DNA of 64,000 nt from Rutidosis leptorrhynchoides. Its lineage: Eukaryota > Streptophyta > Magnoliopsida > Asterales > Asteraceae. Position 1 is the first letter of the stretch. Each line of letters starts with the position of its first letter. The position numbers and the translations under genes were made by a program. Location of the stretch: positions 52,537,001-52,601,000 of the forward strand of contig NC_092339.1 of NCBI RefSeq assembly GCF_046630445.1. The letters run 5' to 3'. This document shows, piece by piece, positions 46,247 to 59,063 of the stretch. The notes below the pieces were generated by a model, which was not told the origin of the DNA, ran no database searches, and was given only the letters and a program-made list of their open reading frames with translations.

Positions 46247-46250
<4 letters not shown>

Positions 46251-46322
<72 letters not shown>
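46251..46322. repeat. (TA)n in first LTR unit
   Basis: About 70 bp of TA ending the first 334-bp unit. The second unit has a comparable run at about 46587-46645, followed by (ATT)n at about 46652-46680. Confidence 0.92.
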
Positions 46323-46327
<5 letters not shown>

Positions 46328-46583
46328 GTGACGACCCGGGAATTTCCGACCAAATTTAAACTTAATCCTTATATGATTTCAACACGATAAGCAAAGTATG
46401 TTAGGTTGAGTCTCAAAAGTTTGAACTGTTTCATATATTCATTTAACCTCAGACTATCTCCGACGATTCACGAACCAATGTTTGTAAATAAATATGTATT
46501 TATATGTAAATGTTAATAGACATAGTAATATTATTATTATTTCGATATTAACATTATATTAGTAACTATTTATATGAAGATGA

Positions 46584-46648
<65 letters not shown>

Positions 46649-46651
46649 TTA

Positions 46652-46682
<31 letters not shown>

Positions 46683-46815
46683 ATTATTATGATGAGTATT
46701 ATTATTAGTAATAATATCATTATTAGTATTTTATTTTTTTAGTAACATTTAAAAAAAAATTATTATTAATGGATATATATATCATTAATTAATATTACAA
46801 AACCTAATAAAACAG

Positions 46816-46850
<35 letters not shown>

Positions 46851-48761
46851 AGTACAACTATATAAATAAATTTATATATAATCAAATATGAAGAAAATCC
46901 AGTAATTGAAATATAAACAGATATAGATACGAATTAATATATATATACAGAGGTATTCACGAATATAAATACAATTATAAATATATGTACAGTTATATAT
47001 ATGGAAATACAGTTTAATGCAGATATATTATATAAAATTTTCTAAATCGCACGAGTTGTTGAAATTAGCCATCAAACTGTTCTTCAAATTTGTTTTTGTC
47101 TTCTGGATTGTTAAACATCTCAATCCATCGTACAAATTAGTTGAAAATAATAACCAAAATTTATAATTTTTCTTCCCCACTTTTGTTCCTGTCTGTGAGC
47201 TGTTAGACGTCGACATCCAAACAACTTTGATCGACTATATGTCTTACAACACACCCAATTTCTCAAACAAATCCACATTACAAACCAACCAACACAAGAT
47301 CAAAACAAACCACTATGATCATCAACCACCATTACAATTGTTTTGGTTCCTTCTACTGAATCTGTTGTCCACACCACATGCACACCACTACAACATTTAA
47401 AACCATCACTAGGTACTTTTTTTTGCTACTATAATCGTCACCAAAACACCTTTCAACATCCACGAACTTCTTTATATCACCAAGGGCCTGCAAATCGTAA
47501 CACTCGAAGGTTAGTTCCTGTTATAAAGAGCACGCGTATGCAGCCTCCTAGATTCAATCAGAAAAACATCATATCTACCTTCAATCTATTATCTCGACAA
47601 GATTGTTGCTTTAATCAATCAACCCTTGAACCACCTACACCCATATACCATGTATACACATATGCATATTCAAGATAGAGATACATATATATGTATACCA
47701 TTGATGCTGATTTATTCTCTGATCAAACCGTTGCCAGAAACAACATTGTTTCCTGTTTCATTTCGAACAGCTTGGATGTGGATCTGTTTTCGTTCCTTAA
47801 CATGCTATATTACCACAATCATGATAATAAATATAAGGTGATAAAGAAGTAAGTGTTGATTAATAATTGGGATAACTAGTGGCTGTGTTTATTTATTCCC
47901 ATCAAATGCTTTACATGTGGGGCAAAGCACACATTTAAGAAATCCTTTACAGCTCATACTAGATCTTCGCATGTGATTGTTAATTGATGGAGTTGGTTAT
48001 CGACCAACATGGGTCCAAGGAAAAACGACGGGTGATTATTGTTAATAATTTTTTTTTATTATGATGATTAACTAAATGATGAAAAGGTTGTGATATTGAA
48101 GATCTTGAAGTTAAACCGATTTGATTTTTTTAAGCACAAATATAACGAAAATGGGTTGATCAACTTGAGTAGTTCTTTATGTCCTTAGTGGAAACCGAAC
48201 CCCACTTCAATCGTTCATTTTACAAACTGCTTTGCTACCGCTATATCTTGCTATTTGAAAGAGTTAGTTTGATGATGATGACATATGATGATGATTCGTG
48301 ATTTTGTAAAAAAAAAAAAAAAAAAAATTAGCTAGCCTAATAAAGTTGATGAGCATAATACACAAATGAATAATTATAATGCAAATTGCAGAAAGAAACA
48401 TGTTATTCGGTGTAGGCTAGTAAAAGTAGGGCCCATGATGATGTGGCAAAGTATACCTCTAATTTTTTGTTACTTTATGTTCTATAATTAGAGATCCTAA
48501 ATTAGATATCGGGAAAAATGATTGAACGGGTTAGAAGTATAACGGGTAACTCGAGGTGTAGGGCCTGCGTGTCTAATCTCTTTTGATACAAAAGTTTGTA
48601 ATGGGAATGTAGTAAATGAAGGGCCATCGGTTAATATTCTTTATGAGTAACTTGAGGAGGATGAAACGTGATATGATGATGTTATTGGGTTAGCGGGATG
48701 TCACGGGTTTAAACCCGGACTTGGCATTATTTTTCAGGGCTACTTCTGTGAGGTAGTTATT

Positions 48762-48989
<228 letters not shown>

Positions 48990-50228
48990 ATCCATAATAT
49001 ATTAGTACTACATAAAATTATAGAATAAACGTATTAACACTAATTATATAAATATTTACATATAACAAATTATTAATTTTCAATATAATACTAATCACAT
49101 ATATATATAAAACTATCTAAATATTAATTATTTTAAATGAATGTACAAACTAAATATATAAGATATATAATTTAAGATATAATATATAAATTGTTCGATT
49201 ACAACTATGTGTGTTAATATATATACAAATAATATAGGTTTGTGAATCCGAGGCCAACCCTACACTTGTTAAATGATGTCATATGTATTTTTACTACAAA
49301 ATACATTAGGTGAGTTTCATTTGTTCCCTTTTACTCTTTACATTTTTGGGGCTGAGAATACATGCAAATGTTTTATTAAATGTTTTACAATAATTATATG
49401 TGTGAGTTTCATTTACCTTTTTACCCTTTATATTTTTGGGCTGAGAATACATGCGCAACTTTTATAACTGTTTTACGAAATAGACACAAGTAATCGAAAT
49501 TACGTTCTATGGTTGAATGATCGAAACTGAATATGCCCCTTTTTATTAAGTCTGGTAATCTAAGAATTAGGGAACAGACACCCTAATTGACGCGAACTCT
49601 AAAGATAGATCTATCGGGCCCAACAAGCCCCATCCAAAGTACCGGATGCTTTAGTACTTCGAAATTTATATCATGTCCAAAGGAGGATCCCGGAATGATA
49701 GGGAATATTCTTATATGCATCTTGTTAATGTCGGTTACCAGGTGTTCACCATATGAATGATTATTTTTGTCTCTATGCATGGGACGTATATTTATGAGAA
49801 ATGAAAATCTTGTGGTCTATTAAAATGATGGAAAAGATTATTTATGTTAAACTTATGAACTCACCAACCTTTTGGTTGACACTTTATAGCATGTTTATTC
49901 TCAGGTATGAAAGAAATCTTCCGCTGTGCATTTGCTCATATTAGAGATATTACTTGGAGTCATTCATGACATATTTCAAAAGACGTTGCATTCGAGTCGT
50001 TGAGTTCATCAAGATTATTATTAAGTTAAGTATAGTTGGATATATTATGAAATGGTATGCATGCCGTCAACTTTCGATGTAATGAAAGATTGTCTTTTCA
50101 AAAACGAATGCAATGTTTGTAAAATGTATCATATAGAGGTCAAGTACCTCACGATGTAATCAACTATTGTGAATCGTTTGTAGTCGATATGGACTTCGTC
50201 CATATGGATTAGGACGGGGCATTTCAGT

Positions 50229-50240
50229 TGGTATCAGAGC
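50229..50240 (+). other. Primer-binding site, element B
   Basis: TGGTATCAGAGC, two bases after the LTR end, complementary to initiator tRNA-Met, as in element A. Confidence 0.9.
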
Positions 50241-50635
50241 GGTGGTCTTAGCGAACTAGGTCTTGCATTAGTGTGTCTAACTGATAATTGTTTAGATGCA
50301 TTAGCGGGTCTGGACTTCGACCGTGTCTGCATGTCAAAAGTTTTGCTTATCATTTAAGTGTCGAAAATTATTTGCTTATCATGCTTAAAGTCTAGACACG
50401 TCTTACTACCTCTATTGCATAGACAGTGTATAGATAAATTGATATCTTAACGTATCTGCTACTTCATATCTTAGCGTATCTGTTACTGTAACTTTGCCTG
50501 ACATATTCCGTAGATTCCTCCGTAACTTATGAGATTTTAGTATTATATATGCATATGTAAATTATGTATTGCATGGTACTTATCTACATCCTATAATCTA
50601 TTTCTTATCGAAAATACTTCATCTGATCGTATGAG

Positions 50636-51158
50636 ATGAATCCCTCAACCAGTTCGAGTCCCTCATATTTCGATAGCTATTCTGATAGTTATTCCGACAG
50701 TTATTTCGATACGGATATTCACCTAAGCTCCGAAAGCAGCATCACCAGAATGAATTAACCAATCATCCATCCCCAATTCATCTGATGGGTTCGTGATCTA
50801 CTTAATCATTGGAGACAAGAAGAAGGTGATCCTTTCCACCCACCGAATTTCACCTCTTGGCGATGAACCTGAAGCACTTACCGGCGAACCTGTTCGTAAT
50901 ACCATTTTCTCTCTCATTTGCAGAGTAACTCGTCACGATTATATTCTATCTAAAATTCTAAACCTTATTCATCCGTTCGTTCCGACCGACAATCATCTCG
51001 AAATAATAGAAGAAGTCAACGAGCTTCGCGCTCAAGTAATCAATTTAGAAAACATGGTGCAAAACTTACCAGCTTCAGCAACATCACCGGCACCAATAGT
51101 ACCATCAACAACCCAAGTCTCAACATCACATGTCTCAACATCTCATTCTGTACTTTGA
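50636..51158 (+). pseudogene. Broken copy of the LARD coiled-coil ORF
   Basis: Homologous to 3550-3996. From the ATG at 50636 (MNPSTSSSPSYFDSYSDS) the frame meets TAA near 50757, where element A has a Gln codon (CAA). A later frame change lies near 50850, after which GDEPEALTGEPVRNTIFSL and EIIEEVNELRAQVINLENMV match element A. So the protein is not made here, but most of the sequence persists. Confidence 0.6.
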
Positions 51159-52759
51159 GTATAATTATCGTTCTACATGACGTTCTACATCATTTATCTT
51201 CGTTCGACATGGCGATTATGTAATCTCTAATGTTTTAGAGATTATATATATTCTTGTTCTAACGGTAAACCAAACGAGTTTAATATCATATTGAATCATT
51301 AAATCTATGATTACATCTAAAGAAAATATATATGTATATATATTTTCATAAAGATTGTAATTAAAAATTCTTTCGTACAAACTGTTAATGGTGAAAATAT
51401 TTTAACGGGTAGGTAATACCCTAAGGAATATACATATTTCACATTAATAAGTTACACTGTACATTCGTCAAAGCTGATTCAACAGTCATTTACTATCCTA
51501 CTTACATCCACCGATATACAAATCCGTTCACCACAGAATAACCATTTTCATCCAATTTCATATTTGGATTTTGATTTATCAGAATCCAACAAGTGGCATA
51601 ATGAAGAAAACATTTGACAAAATAAAATTTGTTAGAAATAAACGATTTAATTATGAGTAATTTTGTTAAGAATCCACGCTAACTGTTCCTAGCTAATTAT
51701 TCCTAGCTAACTGATTACATTTTATTTATCGCAATTTAATTATCGTAATTTTAATTCTCGCAATTTTATTTATCGTCATTTAATTTCCGTTATTTACTTT
51801 ACACAATTTATTTATCGTCATTAAATTTCTGTTATTTATTTTTCGCACTTTAAATATCGGGACACGCATACAAGGTTTTGACATATAATATCGACGCATC
51901 TATATATATTATTTGGAATAACCATAGACACTCTATATGCAGTAATGATTGAGTTCTCTATACAGGGTTGAGTTTGATTCTACAATAATATATATAGTTT
52001 GAGTTGTGATCGAGTCTGAGACGTATACGGGTCACGACACGTATTAATTAATACGAATATTATATATTAAACTATATATGAATTATTGGACTGTCGACTG
52101 TGGACTATCGACTGTGGACTAATAACATTGGACAATTAAAATGAATTAAAATATTGATTATAACATATGAAACTAAACAATTCTTTAAGTTTGCCACTTG
52201 ATTTCATCTTAAACCTCATTTGTATCTTGACGATTCCAATCTGCGTTCAAACATTTCATATTTCTTGAAAACACCTCAATCGAGAGGATGAACTAACCGC
52301 ACTTCATCTACGGAAGGAAAGATTTATGTATATAGTATTGCACCTGAGAAACTCTCGGCAACTGAGTAAAAGTTTAACACGTATATGTGCTAGCTCCTTT
52401 GGCATTGTTATTATCGAAAATAACTTTACAATCTCTCTCCAAATTAGCCAGTTTGTCACAACTCCAGCAAGTCAACTTCGACTTTTCATTCAAAACAACC
52501 TTATTATAACCTTGATATATATGCGTGCTCATTTATTATTACCAGAGAACCTTTTATATTCCACCATACTACCATCAGCATTTAATCATCTAAAAACACA
52601 ATTCTCCTGAAACCACCTCGGATTAATAACCAATTATTCAGATATCATAGCATTAAATGCAGAGGAAACAGAAAAATGGTAGATGGTCTAAACGGCCAAA
52701 AGTTTGATGATAAAGAAAGGAGTGTTAGGAACGCTTGATAGAAAATTGGGTATTGAAAA
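51159..52759 (+). mobile_element. Element B interior, left part, non-coding
   Basis: No supported ORF. A run of short repeats of the type 'tttatttatcgcaatttaat' lies at about 51718-51855. Segments match element A's interior, for example 'aattcttt' and 'aacgggtaggtaatacc' around 51360-51420. Confidence 0.6.
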
Positions 52760-55119
52760 TGTAACATCCCGCATTTTTCCGTTAAATTATTTTAACGCCC
52801 GTCTTTTTATTTTAATAATATCCTTCGTAACTAAATTCGTATCCTCCGTAGCTAACATTCTTAATATTTTTCCGTTATTGGATTTTAACATCCTCCGTTA
52901 ATACGCGTTTTAAAATATTCCGTTTAGGTAATTCCCGCACCCGACTACAACTTGAGGGACTTGTTTTGCCAAAACCCCAAAATGGTGACTAGCACTTGAC
53001 TAGTCAACCATCTTCCACCTCCACCCACTCATTCATCCATTTCTATTTTTTTCTTTCTTTTTTTTTTCTCTCAAGAACACAAACATAAATCATCATCTAA
53101 ATCCGGATCGGGAAGCAAACTTCAAAACAAATTACATATTCGTGATCCTCTCTTCATCCTCTTCGATTTGGTACCAATTTCATCCATTTTGGGTAACTTT
53201 CTAAAATCACTAATTTTCTTTAAATTCGTGTTTTTGACTTGAAATTGTGTTAGTTAGTGTCTATGGCTCGTGTATAATATGAATATATGTTTTGTTTGCT
53301 CGATTTGTTGATTTGGAGTAACTAGTATGAACTTTGAAATGGGTGTGCTTAATCTTTGATTTTGGATGATTAAATGTTGTTTAATTGTTAAAGTTCATGT
53401 ATTAAATGTGTTACTAGCATCATTAGCTTCAATTTGATGTGTAGGTTGATTAAGAAAACTTCAAAAGCATGATTATTGATTTTGAGATGTTTGACTAGGG
53501 TTTGATGGTTCTTGACATGAATTTTTGGATGCTTGATTGCCATGGAATGTTAATTGTTAGTGTTTAGTTGTAATGTATGCCTCATTACCTTCAAAACGGC
53601 ATATCATATGTGAGAATTGGATTCCCGAAACTCAAAATGCATTTGATGAACTTGAAAATTTGAAAATAGACTTTTATTGATCACTTGACGAGAAATCGGT
53701 TGTTGAAAATGATGTTTTTGATTGATGATACATGTTTAGTTGTGTTCCTTGTCAAAAGAGCTTTCCAACGGTATAAGATACGCCTTCTAGTTGTTTACGG
53801 TTTGCGTTTTATGGTTGTTTGAAGTTTTGACCAAGACTTGAACATTTGAAACTGACCAGGCACCAGACCCCGTGTATGGCCGCGGCGCGGCGCTCCAGGT
53901 CGCGGCACGACATAATCCGCGTCCAGATTCTGTTTCCCTTGACCTTTTTACTAAAAATGTTTGACATGTTCTAGACCTCCAATTTACATGCAACTTGTTT
54001 TAACATGCTTATATATGAATAACTAGCATAGAAAAATAGTTCGGGACCCGACCCGAACGTGTTGACTTTTTCGTTGACTTTGACCAAGTTTGACTTTTAG
54101 TCAAACTTAACTAAACTTTTATACAATCATTCTAACATGCTTTTATACTTGATTCTTCCATGAAACTTGACAACGTGATTCACATGCTATACTATTCGAG
54201 TCGTAACGAGCCATAGGACTAATTGAACACATTTCGCTCGACCTTGTGTCGTAACCGGTTAATTGATACAACTTACTTGTTTAGGTCAAGGCTAAGCAAC
54301 ATTCATGCACACGTTTACTTTGTGAAGTACATTTATACTCTTGCAATCAAAGGTGAGATCATAGTCCCACTTTTACTCTTTTTGAACTTACATTTGGGAT
54401 GAGAAAACATAAACATTTCTTTACTAAGTGAACACAAGTACAGGAAAACAAACATTCTACATACGAGTTTAGAACAAAATCCTCAATTCGATTATCATTA
54501 GTTACACTTGCCGGGTGTAAGCGAGAACTTATGTTGTGTGGATCCATATGGGTTTGACAAACCCTCATTCAAACGGTTCGCTACCGTTTACGAATGAAAT
54601 ATATTTTCGAGAAACAGTGTATGTTCTAGCACTAAGTGATGGGGTTCTATGGTAGGAATGTTAAGCATTGATAATTGGGTGCTCGTGAAACAAACTTTTG
54701 GAATGTATTACTATTATTTCATTGATGCAAATCTTGTGGTTCACTTGTACTTACTTACTTAAACCTATGATTTCACCAACGTTTTCGTTGACAGATTTCT
54801 ATGTTTTTCTCAGGTCCTTGAACGATACATGATACATGCTTCCGCTCATTATTTTGATACTTGCATTGGATGTCGAGTATATATGCATACACAGAGCGTC
54901 TTTTGGCTACTTTTAAATTGTGTCGCATAAGTTTCATTTGTACTTATAACTTTGTAACGAAATTTTGTGGTGGAACTATTCTCGTAAACTTTGAACATTC
55001 TTTACATTTTAAATGAATGCGACATATCTTTTGGTCAAACGTTGTTTTAAAGACTAACGACCACGTAACGGGACCTAAGTAGACGGCGCCATCAATGATG
55101 ATTTTGTCGGGTCGCTACA
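52760..55119 (+). repeat. Element C 5' LTR
   Basis: 2360 bp. It includes an unusually CpG-rich islet at about 53877-53930 ('ggccgcggcgcggcgctcc') in AT-rich surroundings. The conserved LTR module is at about 54761-54850. Minus-strand ORFs (53787-53993, 54359-54568) recur in the other LTR and are not genes. Confidence 0.92.
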
Positions 55120-55121
55120 GA

Positions 55122-55133
55122 TGGTATCAGAGC
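55122..55133 (+). other. Primer-binding site, element C
   Basis: TGGTATCAGAGC, two bases after the LTR terminus, complementary to initiator tRNA-Met. Confidence 0.9.
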
Positions 55134-55543
55134 GTTGGTTGTAGGGATTTAGAGTTCATTGGTGTCGACCCCGAGTCATAGGGTACATTGGTGAGTCTAG
55201 ACTACAACCGGCATATAGACTTGAAGTAGGAATTACTTGACTACTTGTGCATTTATACTCGAACGCTTCTACTCATATCTACTCTTAGTTCATCTTAATC
55301 TCACGTTGTTTAATTTGATTGACACGCCACCTTGACTATATGAAATGATGTCGAATGCACATATGAATCAGGGTAATATAATTTCCGGGATTATATTACG
55401 GTGACTCATATGAACGTTCCGACATTATGACATAAAGAATTTAAGGCGAGTCAAGGAAAAATTTCCTCTTTATCTTGATTCCATATCACGATTAGTATTA
55501 TTGATAATACTAAACAACGGTATTCTTGTGTCATGAAGGAACA

Positions 55544-56632
55544 ATGGCTCACCAAGGACAACCCAATGCTCCTTCCGAAACTCTCGAACAAGCTCTTCAA
55601 CGAATGATAACCACCGTCGTGGGTGCGGCCGTGGCCGATCACTTTTCCAACAACAATAATCATGGAGCTGGTAATTCAAACGAGGGGTGCTCCTACAAGA
55701 ACTTCATGGGGTGCAAACCTCCTACTTTCGATGGAACCGAGGGACCGGTTGCTCTCACCAGATGGTTTGAACAAACGGAAGCCGTTTTTAACATAAGCGG
55801 TTGTCGGGACCAAGATAAGGTCAAGTTTTACACCCTCACTCTCACCGGTATTGCTCTCTCATGGTGGAACACGTATGTACAATCAGTGGGTATCGATGAA
55901 GCCCACGCACTCACTTGGACCGAATTAAGAGAAAGAATGATCACCGAATACTTTTCGCGCGATGAGACTCGAAGGCTCGAACAGGGCCTAAGAAATTTAC
56001 AAACGGTACGGAATGACCTCGAAGCTTATAATCAACGGTTTGCTGAACTAGTCTTAATGTGTCCAAACCTCATGACTCTCGAGTCCCTAAGAGTTGAACT
56101 TTACATGGATGGCCTTCCGAAGAGCATTCAACACAGGGTAATGTCATCCAAACCCGCCAACCTACAAGAGGCTTTAACGATGGCTCGCCAATCTATAGAA
56201 ACGGTGGATGAAATTGAAGCACCGGCACCAACGGCCGAGGACCAACCGGGTAACAACAAAAGAAAATGGGAAGCCTCTCAATCCAGCAACTACAACAGCA
56301 ACAACTTTGCCAAGGAACCTTTCACCTCCGTCGGCAAGAAAAGTTATGCTGGAACTCGACCTTTTTGCAACAAATGCCACAAGCATCACTTTGGTGAATG
56401 TGGCAAGCTAATTTGCCACCGGTGCCAGGGAAGTGGTCATATTGCCAAATATTGTGGAAGTACTGCCCCCGTCAGTCAAAAGGGACCCAACACACAAAAG
56501 CCGGGTGTTTGTTTCGAATGTGGCCAACCGGGTCATTTTAGGAATGCATGTCCAACGAAGAAAGCCAACCCCAACACACGCGGCCGAACTTCCAACATTA
56601 GCACCGAGGATGCTCGAGACGACATGAACTAG
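55544..56632 (+). CDS. Ty3/gypsy Gag with two CCHC zinc knuckles
   Basis: 362 aa from the ATG at 55544 (MAHQGQPNAPSETLEQALQR); the open frame extends upstream to 55526 without another ATG. Residues about 50-225 are a retrotransposon Gag capsid domain (PPTFDGTEGPVALTRWFEQT, ALSWWNTYV, FAELVLMCPN, YMDGLPKSI). Two CCHC knuckles follow: CHRCQGSGHIAKYC (291-304) and CFECGQPGHFRNAC (323-336), preceded by a Cys/His-rich segment CNKCHKHHFGEC. The family forms capsids and binds element RNA. The ORF is fully open although pol behind it is badly damaged. Confidence 0.95.
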   Translation: MAHQGQPNAPSETLEQALQRMITTVVGAAVADHFSNNNNHGAGNSNEGCSYKNFMGCKPPTFDGTEGPVALTRWFEQTEAVFNISGCRDQDKVKFYTLTLTGIALSWWNTYVQSVGIDEAHALTWTELRERMITEYFSRDETRRLEQGLRNLQTVRNDLEAYNQRFAELVLMCPNLMTLESLRVELYMDGLPKSIQHRVMSSKPANLQEALTMARQSIETVDEIEAPAPTAEDQPGNNKRKWEASQSSNYNSNNFAKEPFTSVGKKSYAGTRPFCNKCHKHHFGECGKLICHRCQGSGHIAKYCGSTAPVSQKGPNTQKPGVCFECGQPGHFRNACPTKKANPNTRGRTSNISTEDARDDMN

Positions 56633-59030
56633 TCACGGGTACGTTTCTTCTTAACAACTCCTATACTTCATGTTTATTCGATTCGGATGTCGATAAATGT
56701 TTGGTATCCAAGGCTTTGGAGCCTACTATTTGCACTCCACCACCCCCTAGATATTACTTAGACCATTCAAGTGACCAACGGAAAACTATTGCGTACCGAC
56801 AAATTTATCGGAGAGTGTACGTCAAACTTATTGGGTAGGTAATTTGAACTTTGATTTGACATCTATAGAACTAGGGAGCCCAAAACCTATACGTTAGGAA
56901 GGGAATGTTTTCCCCACATATATGTGATTTTAGTGAACTAAATAATTTCCGTTTTAGAACCGATATCCTCTTCCCCGTATCAACAACCTCTTGAACCGTT
57001 ACACGGATCTCGCGTATATTCTAAAATCGACCTTCATTCTGGTTATCATCAATTGAGGGTTAAGGGAGAAGATGTCTCCTAAACCGCTTTCCGAACTCGC
57101 TACGATAGTTATAAATTTCTTTTAGTGCCATTCAGTTTATCTAAGGCTCCGCCCGTATTCATAGACCTCCGGAACCGCGTATGCAAACTTATCTAGACAA
57201 ATCCGTTACCGTACTTATAATTGATGTTTTAAGCTATTCAAGCGGAAAGGAAAAACGAACAACGTCTCCGTCTTACGCTCGAACTCTTGAGAAAAGAGCA
57301 ACTCTATGCCGAATTCTCCAAGTGAGAATTTTGGTTAAACGAAGTCCAAATTCTAAACCATGTTGTTAGTGGTCAAGGTATTACAGTAGATCTCGCAAAA
57401 AAAAAAAAAAAAAAATTAATTAATTAATTAATTTTGGAGAAACCCTCACGACTCCGACTTGTATTCGTAAAATTTTGGATCTCGCGATTATTACCAAAGA
57501 TTAATTTCCAATATTTCCGTATCGCTCGTCCTTTAACCTTGTTAACGTACTAAGGGAAAGAATTAAACATTTTCCGTGTCCGGACTTTGAACGTGATTTT
57601 TCACACCAACCTTACTAGATAAATTCGTGTGGCACAAAATGGAACTCAAATATAGAAATACTTCTACGTGAACGCCTGAAAGGCAACCCATCTCTACTCG
57701 AAATCAAGGAAGCTGAAATTCGTTATTTTACACGGAGAATTTGAATACTTATTTATGGATCCGATCAATCTTCTCGTCATCGCGTACCACGATACATAGC
57801 TATGCTATTTCACTATTACCGTCTGATATTACTGGGACCAAAGATAACACACAATCCAAGGATACCGCTTTCTTCTTTGACTTAACGTCCTTGTGCTTCT
57901 GTTATACGGCCAACTACTACTCAACCCCGAGCTATACAACTACGTGTACTATCTCGTTTCCCACCAAGTCTCAACATTTGGCCACTAGATGCGCGATATG
58001 GCTACCTCAAAATGTGAACTCATCCTATTCTAAGTTCTCATTTCACTCCTATCTTTTCGCTCGTACTTTCGTATAAGGAAACCTTTTTATATAATTTCTC
58101 AATGGAGAGAGAGACCCTTCACGTGTTACTAGTATTCGCCACGAGGGTGACTAGCCCTTACGAACATTTTTCAGTAGCCGACAAGAAACCTGTTCCAACA
58201 AACGCTTTCGAACCCTAACTAACTTTTCCAAACATATCTTTAGAAATTATATTCCAATACGGTGTATCATTGTCAATTATCCCGGATCGAAAATACTCGC
58301 TACACATCTTGTTTACAAGAAGCCTTCGGAACACGTTACAAACTTGTGCTGTCGCCTTTAGTTGATCCCTCTTACAACAGTAGTTACCACTCGCGTGTTA
58401 ACGCGCACTTTTCGAAACTTTATATAACCACAAATGTTGTTCTCCTATTCGTTGGACCGAAGTAGGTGACAAGCAAATCATCAGATCCGAAATCATTCAA
58501 GAAATAACCTTTGAGATAGTTCAAGTCCGAGAAGGGCTCAAGACGGCCCGTGGTCGCCAAAGGAGTTATACCAATGTTAGATGAAAATCTCTCAAATTTA
58601 AAGTCAGTAACCGTGTAATATTGAAAACCACACCTTGGAAAGGTGTAATCCGTTTCGGGAAATCAAGGAAATTTATATCCGCAATATTGATCCTTTTGAA
58701 ATCTTGGGGCGTATTGGAACCGCTTCCTACCGTTTAGAACTTTCGACTCAATTAAGTTCCCGTTTACCTTACGTTCCATGTAACAAACTTAGATACGTGT
58801 CCTGAGGAACAGGAACGTGCTATCCTTCTAGATAAACTTACTATTGATGACAACTCCTCTTCGTAGAAAGACCGGTTGAAATTGTGGATCGTAAAACCAA
58901 GCCTTAATACAACATAAAACCCCGACTGTCCAAATTCGTGGGAATGCCCAAGGATGTATCTTCACTTATTCATAGCTTTGACAATGCAAGGTCTCAAGGA
59001 AGAGACATCGACTATTACTTCCAACTAAAT
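56633..59030 (+). pseudogene. Degenerate Ty3/gypsy Pol
   Basis: Recognisable pieces in changing frames: protease-like FDSDVDK near 56676, where the active-site Gly is replaced; RT-like SKIDLHSGYHQLRVKGEDV near 57025 and then KAPPVFIDL; then [19 protein letters not shown] (57184 on), where the catalytic FxDD pair reads IID. Later, from about 58580, fragments like SLKFKVSNRVILKT and 'PWKGVIRFGKSRKF' resemble the region after the integrase core. Many stops and frame changes, and a gag-to-LTR span of only about 2.4 kb, show large deletions. No function is expected. Confidence 0.85.
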
Positions 59031-59063
59031 TTCGGGACGAAATTTCTTTTAAGGTGTGGGTAA
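59031..59063 (+). other. Polypurine tract region, element C
   Basis: 'tttcgggacgaaatttcttt' followed by 'taaggtgtgggtaa', directly before the 3' LTR at 59064. This is the usual plus-strand priming site arrangement, shared with elements A and B. Confidence 0.75.

Noticed and set aside
47343-47841. Possible captured gene within the element B LTR
   Set aside because: The 111-aa and 71-aa ORFs have no domain or splice structure, and the second LTR copy is not available in the window for comparison.
53787-54568. Minus-strand ORFs of 68 and 69 aa repeated at 60091-60872
   Set aside because: LTR copies of element C again; no motif and no start-site support.
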